From contig NZ_JAJNAG010000007.1 in NCBI RefSeq assembly GCF_021010575.1, positions 52,936 through 116,935 of the forward strand: a stretch of DNA of 64,000 bases, given 5' to 3'. The DNA is from Limnobaculum eriocheiris (GTDB taxonomy: Bacteria; Pseudomonadota; Gammaproteobacteria; Enterobacterales; Enterobacteriaceae). Position 1 is the stretch's first letter, and each line of letters starts with the position of its first letter. Below the pieces are notes generated by a model. That model was given only the letters and a program-made list of their open reading frames with translations, had not been told where the DNA came from and searched no databases. Positions 40,265 to 49,926 of this stretch are shown one piece after another. The translations under genes and the position numbers were made by a program.

Positions 40265-40961
40265 CAAGCCCCATACCGGTGGCCGGTGTGGCGATACCTA
40301 CGGCGGCAATGGCGACCACGGTATACACTCCCTGAGCAACGCAGATAAGCATAAAGGCATAAGCTACTTTGTTTACCGGCCCGCCCATATCAAAGGCCAG
40401 CATTAGTCCGATAATAATGGCCAGCACAATAATGCTCCCTTGCTGCATACCCTGAAGCCAGGTGGTTAGTGCCGTGGTCAGAATTCCGATCGGTTCACCG
40501 AGCCCCCACATCATAATGCCGGCGGTTAAGATGGTTCCAATCACCGGGATAACAAAGATTGGCATCACCGAACGTAATATTTTAGGAACGGGGATTTTCT
40601 TGAGGTAAAACACGATGATGCCACCGATTAGCCCGGCAATAATGGCCCCAAAAAAGCCCGCGCCATATGAGTTACCTATCCAGGCCCCAATAGCACAGGG
40701 GGCGAGGGCAGAACGGTCCGCGATGGAATAACCAATATAGGCAGCCAGAAAGGGCACCATCAGCGTCAGGCCAGCAACACCAATATCAAATAGCTTTTTT
40801 AAATTAGGGTCGGTGAGGGCATCCGGCACTGCGCCTTTACCATATAGCATGATAGAAACGGCAAGCAGGACGCCTCCCGAAACCACAAAAGGAATCATAT
40901 GCGATACACCGGTCATTAAGTGCTGTCGGGTATGCTTAAGTATTTGAACCAGCTCTTTCAT
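40059..40961 (-). pseudogene. frwC: PTS fructose-like EIIC FrwC, 3'-truncated
   Basis: From ATG 40961 (MKELVQILK; CAGGAG six bases upstream) the protein follows E. coli FrwC (359 residues) closely: RQHLMTGVSHMIPFVVSGG, VAGLTLMVPFLAAYIGYSIA, MLAFDMGGPVNKVAYAFM and MGCVGVTEGAIPFAAADPLR. Homology stops at ADPLRV near 40140. The rest (MVRYSRW...) is antisense adhesin sequence, so about 80 C-terminal residues with the last membrane segments are lost. In E. coli frwC is divergent from ptsA and followed by frwB and pflDC; here only the divergent arrangement with ptsA is left. The damaged permease is unlikely to transport. Confidence 0.85.
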
Positions 40962-41273
40962 TAAGAACTCCTGCCCCATAACGGGTTACCTGAGTATGGA
41001 TTTCGCACCACAATAAGGAATTCATTACCGCACAGACAGGAGAGAAAAATGCCATTTACTGGATTTTTGTAAGTCCCATCTCAAAATGCGATCCGCCTCA
41101 AAATTCTTCACCAAACTCAGAAATCACCGACCTTCAGGCTATTTGTGAGCAGTGTCTCATTTTCCTTAGCAGGCTACATTTATCCAGTTTTTGGTAGTTT
41201 TATCTTATAGTCGCCGCTATCGACATACTTTTATTCTTTAACCAATAAAGGCTTTGGTTCAGGAGAAGGTGTG
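40962..41273. other. Divergent frwC-ptsA promoter region
   Basis: No gene is visible. It should contain both divergent promoters. AGGAG at 41261-41265 serves ptsA at ATG 41274. No operator was recognised. Confidence 0.45.
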
Positions 41274-43775
41274 ATGCCACAAATTGTGAAGTTTTGCTGT
41301 GAATTGCCGAATGGTGTACATGCTCGCCCCGCGAGTCTGGTCGAAGCATTATGCAATCAGTTTTCTGCTCATATTGAATGGCATAACTTGCGTACCAATC
41401 GCCGTGGTGATGCTAAAAGTGCGTTAGCCATCATAGGCACTGATACCCTGATGGGAGATGAATGCCATATCTCTATTTTGGGGAGTGATTCTCAGACAGC
41501 ATTCGACCGTTTATCCACATTTATTACTCAAGAGTTCCCCCATTGTGATGCCCCTTTGCCAAAGGTTGAGGCTGATACTGTAGTGGAACTACCGGTTTCC
41601 CTGACTAATTTGCATCCGCATCTTATTCGTGCCCGCGCGGTAAGCCCGGGCATTGCGCAAGGAGCGTTGATCCACCTGAAGGCGTTTGATTTCGCCCATC
41701 CCGGCGAGCTGCCGGAGGCGGGGAATGTTAAAATCGAGCAACAGTTATTGGAAAAAGGGCTGAGTAATTTATTGAAATCAATCAATATTCAGCTGCTGGA
41801 AAATAGTGGGACAACCACTGCGGTACTGGAAGCCCATCGCTCTCTGGTTACTGATGTCTCCCTGCATAATGAGATTAATCAGCATATTTCATCGGGTATT
41901 GGCTGTGCGCAAGCCATCATCAACGGGGCTAACCATTTTTGTCAGCAGTTTGCTCATTCTTCCAGTGACTACCTGCGGGAACGGGCGCTGGATGTGCGCG
42001 ATGTCAGTTTTCAGCTGTTACAGCAGATTTACGGCACGACCCGATTTCCATCACAGGGGCAGCTTGAGCATGACAGCATTTGTATGGCGGATGAGCTAAC
42101 CCCCAGCCAGTTTCTTGAGTTGGATAAAAAACGGCTTAAAGGGTTATTGTTAAGCAGTGGCGGAAGCACTTCTCACACCGTGATTCTGGCCCGCTCCTTT
42201 AATATTCCTACGTTGGTTGGCGTCGATGTCAGTCAACTGACAGCTTATCTTAAACAGCAGGTACAAATCGATGGCGATTTGGGGCTGGTGGTGGTTGAAC
42301 TTAGCGGGCTGGTACAACGTTATTACCGACAGGAAGCGGCGGTACAACAACGTATAAGGGAGCAACAGCAGGCCTATCTTGATCGACCGGGGTGCAGCGC
42401 AGACGGGATTCGGCTGGAAATTGCCGCCAACATTGCCCATTCCGTGGAAGCCGCTCCGGCTTTTGCCAACGGTGCTGAAGCGGTTGGGTTGTTTCGTACC
42501 GAAATGCTGTATATGGATCGCTCCCATGCCCCATCGGAAGAAGAACTTTATAATATATACTGCCAGGCGTTAGAGCACGCGGACGGGCGCACTATTATTG
42601 TACGCACCATGGATATTGGCGGAGATAAACCCGTCGAATATCTGAAGATTCCGGCGGAAAATAACCCGTTCCTTGGCTATCGTGCGGTACGTATTTATCA
42701 GGAGTTTTTATCCCTTTTCCACACTCAACTTCGCTCTATTCTGCGGGCGTCCGCCCACGGTGCGTTAAAAATCATGGTTCCCATGATCTCCTCGATGGAA
42801 GAGATTCTGTGGGTCAAAGATCAATTAGCGGAAGTGAAACAAAAACTGCGTTCAGAGCAGGTGCCTTTTAATGAAAAGATCCAGCTTGGCATCATGCTGG
42901 AAGTGCCTTCGGTGATGTTTATTATTGATCAGTGCTGTGAAGAGATTGATTTCTTTAGCATTGGAAGTAACGACCTGACGCAATACCTATTAGCGGTGGA
43001 TCGCGATAACGCTAAAGTGACCAAACATTACAACAGCCTGAATCCGGCGTTTTTACGCGCTCTGGATTATGCAGTTCAAATGGTACATCGTCAGGGGAAA
43101 TGGATTGGTTTATGCGGCGAATTAGGGGCTAAAGGGTCAGTTCTGCCTCTTTTAGTTGGCATGGGGTTGGATGAGCTCAGTATGAGTGCGCCTTCCATTC
43201 CGGCAACCAAAGCGCGGTTGGCACAGTTGGATACCAAAGCATGCCGTCAGCTATTAAATAAGGCGATGAACTGCCGAACCTCTCTGGAAGTGGAGCATCT
43301 GCTGGCGCAATTCAGAATGACGCAGCAGGATGCCCCGCTGATTAACGAGGGATGCATCTCTATTTGCAACGACTGGCAGAGCAAAGAGGAAGTTATTAAA
43401 GGAATGACAGATAACCTGCTGTTAACCGGGCGCTGTCGTTATCCTCGCAAATTAGAAGCGGATATATGGGCGCGTGAAGCGGTATTCGCCACCAGCCTGG
43501 GTTTTGGGTTCGCTATTCCACACACCAAATCTGAACATATAGAACAATCAACCATCAGCGTCGCCCGTCTGCCTCAGGCGGTGGCATGGGGGGATGAAGA
43601 GGTACAGTTCGTGATTATGCTAACTCTGAATAAACACGCGGCCGGGGATCAGCATATGCGTATATTCTCTCGTCTGGCCCGACGCATTATGCACGAAGAA
43701 TTCCGGGCATCCCTGATGAATGCCAAAGCGGCAAACGAGATTGTTACCCTATTAACTCGCGAACTTGAACTTTAA
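41274..43775 (+). CDS. ptsA: Multiphosphoryl transfer protein PtsA (HPr-EI-EIIA)
   Basis: A cytoplasmic fusion of three PTS domains, 833 residues, the same as E. coli PtsA. The HPr part carries the active His in ELPNGVHARPAS (residue ~16). The enzyme I part has the phospho-His loop GGSTSHTVILARS and the PEP-binding region RTEMLYMDR with GSNDLTQYLLAVDRDNAKV. The C-terminal fructose-type EIIA domain has its His in GFAIPHTKSEH. It passes phosphate from PEP to a fructose-like permease. Its natural partner FrwC is broken here and FrwB is absent, so its role may be reduced. First gene of ptsA-fsaB-gldA, the E. coli order. Confidence 0.95.
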   Translation: MPQIVKFCCELPNGVHARPASLVEALCNQFSAHIEWHNLRTNRRGDAKSALAIIGTDTLMGDECHISILGSDSQTAFDRLSTFITQEFPHCDAPLPKVEADTVVELPVSLTNLHPHLIRARAVSPGIAQGALIHLKAFDFAHPGELPEAGNVKIEQQLLEKGLSNLLKSINIQLLENSGTTTAVLEAHRSLVTDVSLHNEINQHISSGIGCAQAIINGANHFCQQFAHSSSDYLRERALDVRDVSFQLLQQIYGTTRFPSQGQLEHDSICMADELTPSQFLELDKKRLKGLLLSSGGSTSHTVILARSFNIPTLVGVDVSQLTAYLKQQVQIDGDLGLVVVELSGLVQRYYRQEAAVQQRIREQQQAYLDRPGCSADGIRLEIAANIAHSVEAAPAFANGAEAVGLFRTEMLYMDRSHAPSEEELYNIYCQALEHADGRTIIVRTMDIGGDKPVEYLKIPAENNPFLGYRAVRIYQEFLSLFHTQLRSILRASAHGALKIMVPMISSMEEILWVKDQLAEVKQKLRSEQVPFNEKIQLGIMLEVPSVMFIIDQCCEEIDFFSIGSNDLTQYLLAVDRDNAKVTKHYNSLNPAFLRALDYAVQMVHRQGKWIGLCGELGAKGSVLPLLVGMGLDELSMSAPSIPATKARLAQLDTKACRQLLNKAMNCRTSLEVEHLLAQFRMTQQDAPLINEGCISICNDWQSKEEVIKGMTDNLLLTGRCRYPRKLEADIWAREAVFATSLGFGFAIPHTKSEHIEQSTISVARLPQAVAWGDEEVQFVIMLTLNKHAAGDQHMRIFSRLARRIMHEEFRASLMNAKAANEIVTLLTRELEL

Positions 43776-43796
43776 TCTTTAACAGAGGAAATCGAC

Positions 43797-44459
43797 ATGG
43801 AGCTTTATTTAGATACGGCGGATGTGGCTGAAGTTAAGCGCCTTGTACGTATATATCCCGTGCAGGGGGTAACAACCAATCCCAGTATCATAGCCAAAGG
43901 GGGAGTACCCGTATGGGAGGTTCTTACTCAGTTACGTGCCGTGTTGGGAGAAAGCAGTACCCTGTTTGCCCAAGTGATGGCGCGCAGCGCTGATGAGATG
44001 GTTGCCGAAGCGCAGCGGCTGTCGGCACATACTCCCGGTATTGTGGTTAAGGTTCCGGTTACAGTGGAAGGTTTAGCCGCGATTAAACAGTTAAAGGTTT
44101 TAGGTATTCCAACTTTAGGCACAGCGGTATACAGCGCAGCGCAGGGGCTGTTGGCGGCATTAGCCGGTGCGGTCTATGTTGCGCCTTATGTTAACCGGTT
44201 AGACGCTCAGGGGGGGGATGGCATTCAGATGGTGAATGAGCTTCAAACCTTGTTGCAGCTTCATGCTCCTCATGCAAAAGTATTAGCCGCCAGTTTTAAA
44301 ACGCCACGTCAGGCGCTCGACTGTATGCTAATTGGCTGTGGGGCTATTACGCTGCCGCTGGATGTTGTTCAGCAGTTCCTTGCGGCACCAGCGGTAGACG
44401 CGGCAATCGACAAATTTGAACAGGACTGGCTTGGTTCATTTAGTTCACTTTCACTCTGA
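43797..44459 (+). CDS. fsaB: Fructose-6-phosphate aldolase 2 (FsaB/TalC)
   Basis: A 220-residue class I aldolase, the same length as E. coli FsaB. It cleaves fructose-6-phosphate to dihydroxyacetone and glyceraldehyde-3-phosphate. The start [16 protein letters not shown], the motif [13 protein letters not shown], the Schiff-base lysine region [12 protein letters not shown] and the C-terminal [20 protein letters not shown] identify the family. It has AGAGGA upstream and lies 21 bases after ptsA. Together with GldA it forms a dihydroxyacetone-handling module. Confidence 0.95.
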   Translation: MELYLDTADVAEVKRLVRIYPVQGVTTNPSIIAKGGVPVWEVLTQLRAVLGESSTLFAQVMARSADEMVAEAQRLSAHTPGIVVKVPVTVEGLAAIKQLKVLGIPTLGTAVYSAAQGLLAALAGAVYVAPYVNRLDAQGGDGIQMVNELQTLLQLHAPHAKVLAASFKTPRQALDCMLIGCGAITLPLDVVQQFLAAPAVDAAIDKFEQDWLGSFSSLSL

Positions 44460-44567
44460 TAGTGAGAGTATCAAAAAGTATCAATCTCTCAATCAGATAA
44501 CAGGGCTATGGCCATAAAATTCTTATGACCGGCCGCCGGGATACATTGATGTAAATGGAGCTGAATC

Positions 44568-45665
44568 ATGAGTAAATTTGTTTTCTCTTCACCACGCAAA
44601 TATGTGCAGGGTATGGGGGTGATGAAAGAGCTGGGTAGCTATATTGCGGAGCTTGGACAGAACGCCTTTTTAGTGGCAGATGATATTGTCTGGGGGCTTA
44701 TTGGTACTGAAGTTAAATCCTCTTTAGATTCCGCAAAAATTACCTTTCATTATGAGCGTTTTAACGGTGAGTCCTCCGGTACTGAAATTCGTCGGCTGAC
44801 AGATTTAGCCCGCAAAGCCGGAACCGGGCTGGTCGTTGGTCTGGGCGGTGGAAAAACCCTTGATACAGTAAAGGCGGTTGCCGATGAGCTTAAGCAGCCG
44901 GTAGTTATTGTACCAACCGTGGCATCAACGGACGCGCCTTGCAGCGCGTTATCGGTTATTTATACCGATGACGGTGTATTTGATAGCTACCGCTTCTACA
45001 CTAAAAATCCGGATTTGGTGCTGGTGGATACCGGTGTTTGTGTACAGGCTCCGGTTCGTCTGTTTGCTTCCGGTATTGCAGATGGTTTAGCGACTTATGC
45101 AGAAGCCCTTGCAGTTAAACGTTCTCATGCCAAATCGATGGTCGGTGGCGATCCTACGGTGGCGGCAATGGCTATTGCGGAAGCCTGTGAAAAAACCTTA
45201 TTAACCTATGGCTATAGTGCTTATCTGTCGGTTGCTCAAAAAGTAGTGACGCCAGCGGTTGAGGCGGTGGTGGAAGCCTGTACTTTACTTTCGGGGCTGG
45301 GTTTTGAAAACGCTGGTCTGGCGGGAGCTCATGCCATCCATAATGGGTTTACCGCCATTCAGGGGGATATTCACCATTTAAGCCATGGTGAAAAGGTGGC
45401 TTATGGTACCCTGACCCATATGGTGTTAGAGCAGCGTTCGGATGAGGAAATTGCCAAATATATTCGCTTCTATCGCTCAATTAAAATGCCAACCACGCTC
45501 AAAGATCTGCATCTTGAAAATGAAAGTTGGGATAATTTAGTGAAAGTAGGCACGTTGGCGAACAGTGATGGCGATACTTTAAAGAATCTTAACCCCAATT
45601 TAACCGGTGAAGATGTGGCTAATGCCATACTGGCGGTTGATGCGTTTAGTCATAGCCTGATTTGA
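44568..45665 (+). CDS. gldA: Glycerol dehydrogenase GldA
   Basis: A 365-residue metal- and NAD-dependent dehydrogenase (E. coli GldA: 367) that interconverts glycerol and dihydroxyacetone. The NAD-binding GGG motif is in VVGLGGGKTLDTVKAVAD. The substrate/metal region is TVASTDAPCSALSVIYTDDG, and the zinc ligands are Asp in GIADGLATY, His in GLAGAHAIHNG and a later His in HHLSHGEKVAYG. It follows fsaB by about 110 bases, probably in the same operon. A perfect 10-bp hairpin (45697-45729) lies just downstream. Confidence 0.94.
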   Translation: MSKFVFSSPRKYVQGMGVMKELGSYIAELGQNAFLVADDIVWGLIGTEVKSSLDSAKITFHYERFNGESSGTEIRRLTDLARKAGTGLVVGLGGGKTLDTVKAVADELKQPVVIVPTVASTDAPCSALSVIYTDDGVFDSYRFYTKNPDLVLVDTGVCVQAPVRLFASGIADGLATYAEALAVKRSHAKSMVGGDPTVAAMAIAEACEKTLLTYGYSAYLSVAQKVVTPAVEAVVEACTLLSGLGFENAGLAGAHAIHNGFTAIQGDIHHLSHGEKVAYGTLTHMVLEQRSDEEIAKYIRFYRSIKMPTTLKDLHLENESWDNLVKVGTLANSDGDTLKNLNPNLTGEDVANAILAVDAFSHSLI

Positions 45666-45696
45666 AAATCGACCTGTCGGTATTCAATGGCGAAAC

Positions 45697-45729
45697 CCTT
45701 CGGGACAACATAAAACGTGGTCCCGAAGG
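45697..45729 (+). terminator. Hairpin after gldA
   Basis: CCTTCGGGAC (45697-45706) pairs perfectly with GTCCCGAAGG (45720-45729). There is no strong T run, so it may be a 3' stabiliser rather than a classical terminator. Confidence 0.55.
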
Positions 45730-45771
45730 ATTGGCTCTTCCTCTAATTGATGCTATTTACCTGCCGAACAA

Positions 45772-45954
45772 TTAAACCGATCCTTCTGCGTTATAAAGCG
45801 CATGGAACAGGGATTCCATTTTTTCATGCAGAATAAACTGCAATGACTCTTTTACCGCTGCTTCATTGATTTTGAGTACCGCAGTAGCCAGAGCAAGGCA
45901 CTGTTCTGCCAGCTCCAGCGGATCGCCGGGGGTTGAGTCGATAAGATTAAGCAT
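45772..45954 (-). CDS. Small hypothetical protein
   Basis: A 60-residue acidic, all-helical protein (MLNLIDSTPGDPLELAEQC, LALATAVLKINEAAVKESL, MESLFHALYN). GGGG lies seven bases before the ATG. The pattern TPGDPLELAEQCLALATAVL resembles the start of short DUF3077-type proteins, but I am not sure of the family. It stands alone between gldA and the importer operon, on the other strand. No function can be offered. Confidence 0.45.
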   Translation of the reverse strand: MLNLIDSTPGDPLELAEQCLALATAVLKINEAAVKESLQFILHEKMESLFHALYNAEGSV

Positions 45955-46367
45955 GACGGGACCCCAAAATTCTCAGGTAACTTGCTGAAACAGGGGATCG
46001 TTTTTTCGATCCTGATCTGAAAATGGATCCCGGGTGATATATAAAATTGGGGCGAGTTTGGGTATGCTTCACGACAGCCATGATGTTACTCCTAATAACG
46101 TTGTGGTCAGAGACCCCGTTAGTGTTAGCGCACTGCGGGGTTTCGCTTTTTTAATTACCCGCAAAATTACGGGTAATCACCACACGGTATAGTTGTACAG
46201 GGAAGGGGTCAATGGAGGTGGGAGGGGATATTTGGAAATGTCGGGGAGGATCGCAAAAGTTTGAGAATGGGGTAATTATTATTACAGTGCCTGCGGGCCG
46301 TCGAAATAAAAAATGATGCTGAAGTAAAAAACTACCCAGCACCATTCTTAACTGACTGATGATCGTA
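45955..46367. other. Gap with two hairpins, possible small RNA end
   Basis: No protein gene is convincing. A good terminator (ACCCCG at 46113-46118 with CGGGGT at 46136-46141, then TTTCGCTTTTTT) follows no coding region on the plus strand and could end a small RNA or leader starting near 46040. A second hairpin, ATTACCCG (46154-46161) with CGGGTAAT (46170-46177), lies just after it. Confidence 0.4.
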
Positions 46368-47165
46368 TTAATCTAAATATTCAAACACGCCGTCAAAATT
46401 TTGTTTAATGCCCTGTCGAACCGCTTCCGATCTCAAGGCTTCAGCCAGCGTGCCTGCCCAAGGCTGTTTGGCATTGTCCTGACGAACTACTAACCCCATT
46501 GGGAACTCGTCGGCATTCTTGTCACGAATAAGATATGAACGGAAATCTTTGTTTGCATTACGCATATGGGTAAAGAAAACAACCGCACCATCAACGTCCT
46601 GCAGCGAACGCACGGTTTGGGTTTGATCCATATCGATAAATTCAATATTTTTCGGGTTTTTGGTGATATCTAACAGGCTGTAGCTATCATTATTTTTTTG
46701 ATTCAGCTCTATCAACCCTGCGCTTTGCAGCATGCGTAAACCACGATCCATATTCATGGCATCATTCATAATTGCAATTTTAGCGTGTTCCGGAAGAGCA
46801 TCTAAAGAGTTATAACGTTCAGAATAGAGGCCAATACCCGTAGTAAATGGATAGGGGGTAACCATGACTAATTTACCATTATTCTTTTTATTAAAGCTTT
46901 CCATAAACTTGCTGTGAACACCGACTCCGGCATCAACGCTGCCGTCGTTAACCGATTTGATAATATTGACGTTATTGTCCATCATCACCAACTCGACGTT
47001 TAGTCCATGTTTCGCAATCCAGCTCAGTCCCGGCTCAATAATTTTGCAAGAGACTTCGTTACAGGCGATTTTTAATTTAGCCCCGGATGCCTTATCTGCG
47101 TTATCGCACGCGGTTAAACCCAATATAATCAAAAAACAAGACAGACCTGCCCATAGTTTTTTCAT
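46368..47165 (-). CDS. NlpA/MetQ-family substrate-binding lipoprotein
   Basis: A 265-residue periplasmic lipoprotein (lipobox LTAC, acylated Cys at residue 20). It captures the ligand for the MetI/MetN-like importer encoded in the same operon. The NlpA fold is shown by GLNVELVMMDNNVNIIKSVN, DAGVGVHSKFMESFN, TPYPFTTGIGLYSERYN and a late DGAVVFFTHMRNAN. Unlike methionine-binding MetQ it starts with ACNEVSCKIIEPG, with two Cys beside the lipid anchor, and the usual aromatic residues that bind methionine are not evident. So I would not assign methionine as ligand. Last gene of the operon, 27 bases after the DUF169 gene. Confidence 0.8.
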   Translation of the reverse strand: MKKLWAGLSCFLIILGLTACDNADKASGAKLKIACNEVSCKIIEPGLSWIAKHGLNVELVMMDNNVNIIKSVNDGSVDAGVGVHSKFMESFNKKNNGKLVMVTPYPFTTGIGLYSERYNSLDALPEHAKIAIMNDAMNMDRGLRMLQSAGLIELNQKNNDSYSLLDITKNPKNIEFIDMDQTQTVRSLQDVDGAVVFFTHMRNANKDFRSYLIRDKNADEFPMGLVVRQDNAKQPWAGTLAEALRSEAVRQGIKQNFDGVFEYLD

Positions 47166-47192
47166 ACTACTTCCTTAATGGAACCTAAAAAT

Positions 47193-48035
47193 TTATGTAT
47201 TTGACTGCGCTTTTTTACGTTTATGATAGTCAATCGTGCCATAACCACCGGTATAGTAATTACTGCTCATTTCGATTCCAGCCTGCTCTTCAACGCCCAT
47301 CGCTTTGGCTTTATCTAAAATAGCTTTTTTGGTTTTATTGCTATCCATCGGGTTGGATGTTTTGCGAATACCATCAACGATCTTATCCAATTGATTAAAT
47401 GGAATACCAATTCCCATTTCATCGGCTTCCCATTTCGCCACCTGGCGAGTTCCGGCACAAAGAAGGGATAGATTGACCTGATTCATCTCAAAGGGGTAAG
47501 AGGTACACTCCTGGCAAACAGCCTGATTACCGGTGACTTTCACATTTTTTAACTGACCAAAGTGGTAGGAGTACCCCTGTATAACCCGCATTGCGTTTGT
47601 GGCATCGGCCATAATAATCACTAAATCGGGGTTATAGTCGGTATATAAGGCCAGTTCCGCAATCTCAATGCCATAGACCTGATGGGTACAATAAACCATA
47701 TCTTTGGCGATTTGGCGGCTGACGGAATAGTCGGCGTATAGCCCCATTTTATGATGGCGCTGACCTGAAATAATCTCATTGGGATCAACAATATCATCCT
47801 GAGGTTTTAGTAATCCTAAAGCACGGGCACCGGAAAGGCAGGCGGTGTTTTTGAGATTTAATTTACAGGGGGTACCGGCAGAGGCGTTTTTGACCGCTGC
47901 ACAATAAGGTAAGGGTGCCTTTATTTCAGGTGTGGGGCAGGCGTTATAATCCTGTTCACTAAATAAGAATCGTATACCAACGGGTGAGCGTTTTAAATCC
48001 AGCATAACGCTTAACCACAAATTATCATTTCTCAA
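47193..48035 (-). CDS. DUF169-family Cys-rich protein
   Basis: A 280-residue cytosolic protein with the DUF169 features: an N-terminal LKRSPVGIRFLF and scattered Cys residues (NACPTP, PYCAAV, TPCKLNL, TACLSG, MVYCTHQ, AVCQECTSYPF, SLLCAGTR). There is no signal peptide or membrane segment. The start is a TTG with AGAGG six bases upstream. It sits between the permease and the binding-protein genes, 27 bases from each, so it is made with the importer. DUF169 has no established activity that I know. The Cys pattern suggests metal, iron-sulfur or thiol chemistry on the imported compound; that is inference. Confidence 0.75.
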   Translation of the reverse strand: MRNDNLWLSVMLDLKRSPVGIRFLFSEQDYNACPTPEIKAPLPYCAAVKNASAGTPCKLNLKNTACLSGARALGLLKPQDDIVDPNEIISGQRHHKMGLYADYSVSRQIAKDMVYCTHQVYGIEIAELALYTDYNPDLVIIMADATNAMRVIQGYSYHFGQLKNVKVTGNQAVCQECTSYPFEMNQVNLSLLCAGTRQVAKWEADEMGIGIPFNQLDKIVDGIRKTSNPMDSNKTKKAILDKAKAMGVEEQAGIEMSSNYYTGGYGTIDYHKRKKAQSNT

Positions 48036-48062
48036 TTTTTTCCTCTGCTGACAGTGAGTGAC

Positions 48063-48737
48063 TTACTTAAGACTGCGATAAATGCTCCGGCCTAAAAACT
48101 GTAGGGCAAGAACCATGATTGACAGAATAAAGACGATGGCATACATCATGGCATCATCGAATCTTTGATAGCCGTAGGTTAATGCAACAGCCCCCAATCC
48201 TCCGGCGCCAACCGCTCCTGCCAGCGTGGTATTGGCTAACAGTTGAATGGACGCGAAAGTCATATTTGACACGATTGAGGGGGTGGCTTCAACAAACATA
48301 ACCTTAAAAATAATCTGTCCATTGCTCGCTCCGAACGACTTTGCCGCTAAAATGACATTCTTATCAACCTCTAACAGTGAATGTTCAATTAAGCGGGCAA
48401 TGGCGGGAAATGCCGCAATCGTCAGCGGAACAACGGCGGCAACCCAACCAACGGAGGTGCCAATGATAAAACGAGTTAGCGGAGTGAGAGCAACAATTAG
48501 GATAATGGCGGGAAATGAGCGAATGGCATCCACAATACCGTTTAAACAGCGGTAGATAAACTTATTCGGTGACAGGCCGGATGGATTGGTGAGCACCAGA
48601 ATAATGGCTATAATCAGGCCCACCAACGCACCAATAATCAGGGATGCCGACAACATTTTTAACGTTGCGACTATAGCTGGCCAGATAATTCTGGGCAGAT
48701 ATTCAAACAGACGAGTCATGGACAGATCGAGAAACAT
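48063..48737 (-). CDS. MetI-like ABC transporter permease
   Basis: A 224-residue inner-membrane permease (E. coli MetI: 217) with about five membrane segments. The binding-protein-dependent transport motif EAA-loop is visible around LAAKSFGASNGQIIFKVMF and is followed by PSIVSNMTFASIQLLANTTL with AGAVGAGGLGAVALTYGYQ, characteristic of MetI. AAGGG lies five bases before the ATG. It pairs with the MetN-like ATPase encoded 29 bases upstream. Confidence 0.88.
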   Translation of the reverse strand: MFLDLSMTRLFEYLPRIIWPAIVATLKMLSASLIIGALVGLIIAIILVLTNPSGLSPNKFIYRCLNGIVDAIRSFPAIILIVALTPLTRFIIGTSVGWVAAVVPLTIAAFPAIARLIEHSLLEVDKNVILAAKSFGASNGQIIFKVMFVEATPSIVSNMTFASIQLLANTTLAGAVGAGGLGAVALTYGYQRFDDAMMYAIVFILSIMVLALQFLGRSIYRSLK

Positions 48738-48766
48738 GCGTACCCTTTGATAGTTTTTTAGTTATG

Positions 48767-49750
48767 CTACATGGCGCTTATTGGTGAGGCTAATTCCTGA
48801 AAGGTGACTGAATTACTATTCAGGTAGGCGATAATCTGCTGGTGGTATTGATGTTCAGTCGTAATGTAGTAATGAACGATAGCGCCGGTTTTGCAATAGT
48901 CGGTTTGCGTATAGAAAATAGTAAATGCCTGATTAACCACGGTGGCCAGGCCTAACAGAATCGATGTGCTCTGCTCAATGGAAGGTAATGTGATCTTAAA
49001 GCCAACCTGCCCCGGCATAGTGCTCATGGCAATATCTCCGGTGATCCTTTGCAGGGCCGGTGGTTTTTCAATAAAAATTTGGTCGACACTATTGGTGGCA
49101 ATCAGCTCTCCATCCTCAATAATAGAAAGCCTGTCGCAGGTGGCTTTTACCACCTCCATTTGATGAGTAACTATCACAATAGTGATATTTAGCCGTTGGT
49201 TAATTTCTTTTAATAAATCCAGTATTGATTTGGTGGTTACCGGGTCGAGCGCCGAGGTTGCTTCATCACACAGCAGAACTTGCGGTTCCAGCGCCAGTGC
49301 TCTGGCGATAGCTACCCGCTGCTTTTGTCCGCCCGATAGCTGTTGTGGGCGAAAGTCGGCTTTATCTTCAATGCCAACCAGCTTTAGCAATGCTTTGGCT
49401 TGTTGGGGGATATTCCGCATATCCTGTCGCCAGCACTGCATTGGCAGCATCACATTCTCAATGACGGTCTTTCTCTGTAACAATGCAAAGTCTTGAAAAA
49501 TCATGCCGATCTTCTTTCTGAACTCACGCAGCTTTTGAGCCGGTAATTGGTTTATCTCTACGCCATTAATAACCAAACTGCCGTTATCATCAAATGACTC
49601 AAGACCGTTGATACAGCGCAACAGCGTCGACTTGCCCGCGCCACTGACGCCTAAAAGCCCATGAATTTCACCCCGAGCAATATCCAGATTGATATCCCGC
49701 AATATTTGCCGGTGGGCATAATGTTTATTCAGGTTACGTATGTGAATCAA
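48767..49750 (-). CDS. MetN-like ABC transporter ATP-binding protein
   Basis: A 327-residue cytoplasmic ATPase. Walker A is GLLGVSGAGKSTLLRC, the Q-loop is IFQDFALL, the signature is LSGGQKQRVAIARALAL, and Walker B is VLLCDEATSALDP followed by the switch His in VTHQMEVV. The C-terminal ~85 residues form the NIL regulatory domain typical of MetN (GQVGFKITLPSIEQ). In methionine importers it senses internal substrate. The start is a TTG at 49750, the only usable start before an in-frame stop; no strong ribosome site is seen. First gene of the operon. Confidence 0.88.
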   Translation of the reverse strand: MIHIRNLNKHYAHRQILRDINLDIARGEIHGLLGVSGAGKSTLLRCINGLESFDDNGSLVINGVEINQLPAQKLREFRKKIGMIFQDFALLQRKTVIENVMLPMQCWRQDMRNIPQQAKALLKLVGIEDKADFRPQQLSGGQKQRVAIARALALEPQVLLCDEATSALDPVTTKSILDLLKEINQRLNITIVIVTHQMEVVKATCDRLSIIEDGELIATNSVDQIFIEKPPALQRITGDIAMSTMPGQVGFKITLPSIEQSTSILLGLATVVNQAFTIFYTQTDYCKTGAIVHYYITTEHQYHQQIIAYLNSNSVTFQELASPISAM

Positions 49751-49926
49751 AGGGGCTGCCGTTATAAGAGTAAATGGTGCGTATTCGGCGATTTTAACTT
49801 ATTTGGGGGGTGTGGGCGAGGTATGGGGATTGTAACGGTTTAAAATAGGTATAAGGGGCTTTAAATGTCACCCTAAGACGGGCAACATCATACAGGTTTA
49901 AAGTTTTAAATTGCACTCACGAAATA

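Noticed and set aside
46060-46200. Short plus-strand frame (MLHDSHDVTPNN...) running through the terminator hairpin
   Set aside because: It has no ribosome site and crosses two hairpins, so a non-coding role is more likely.
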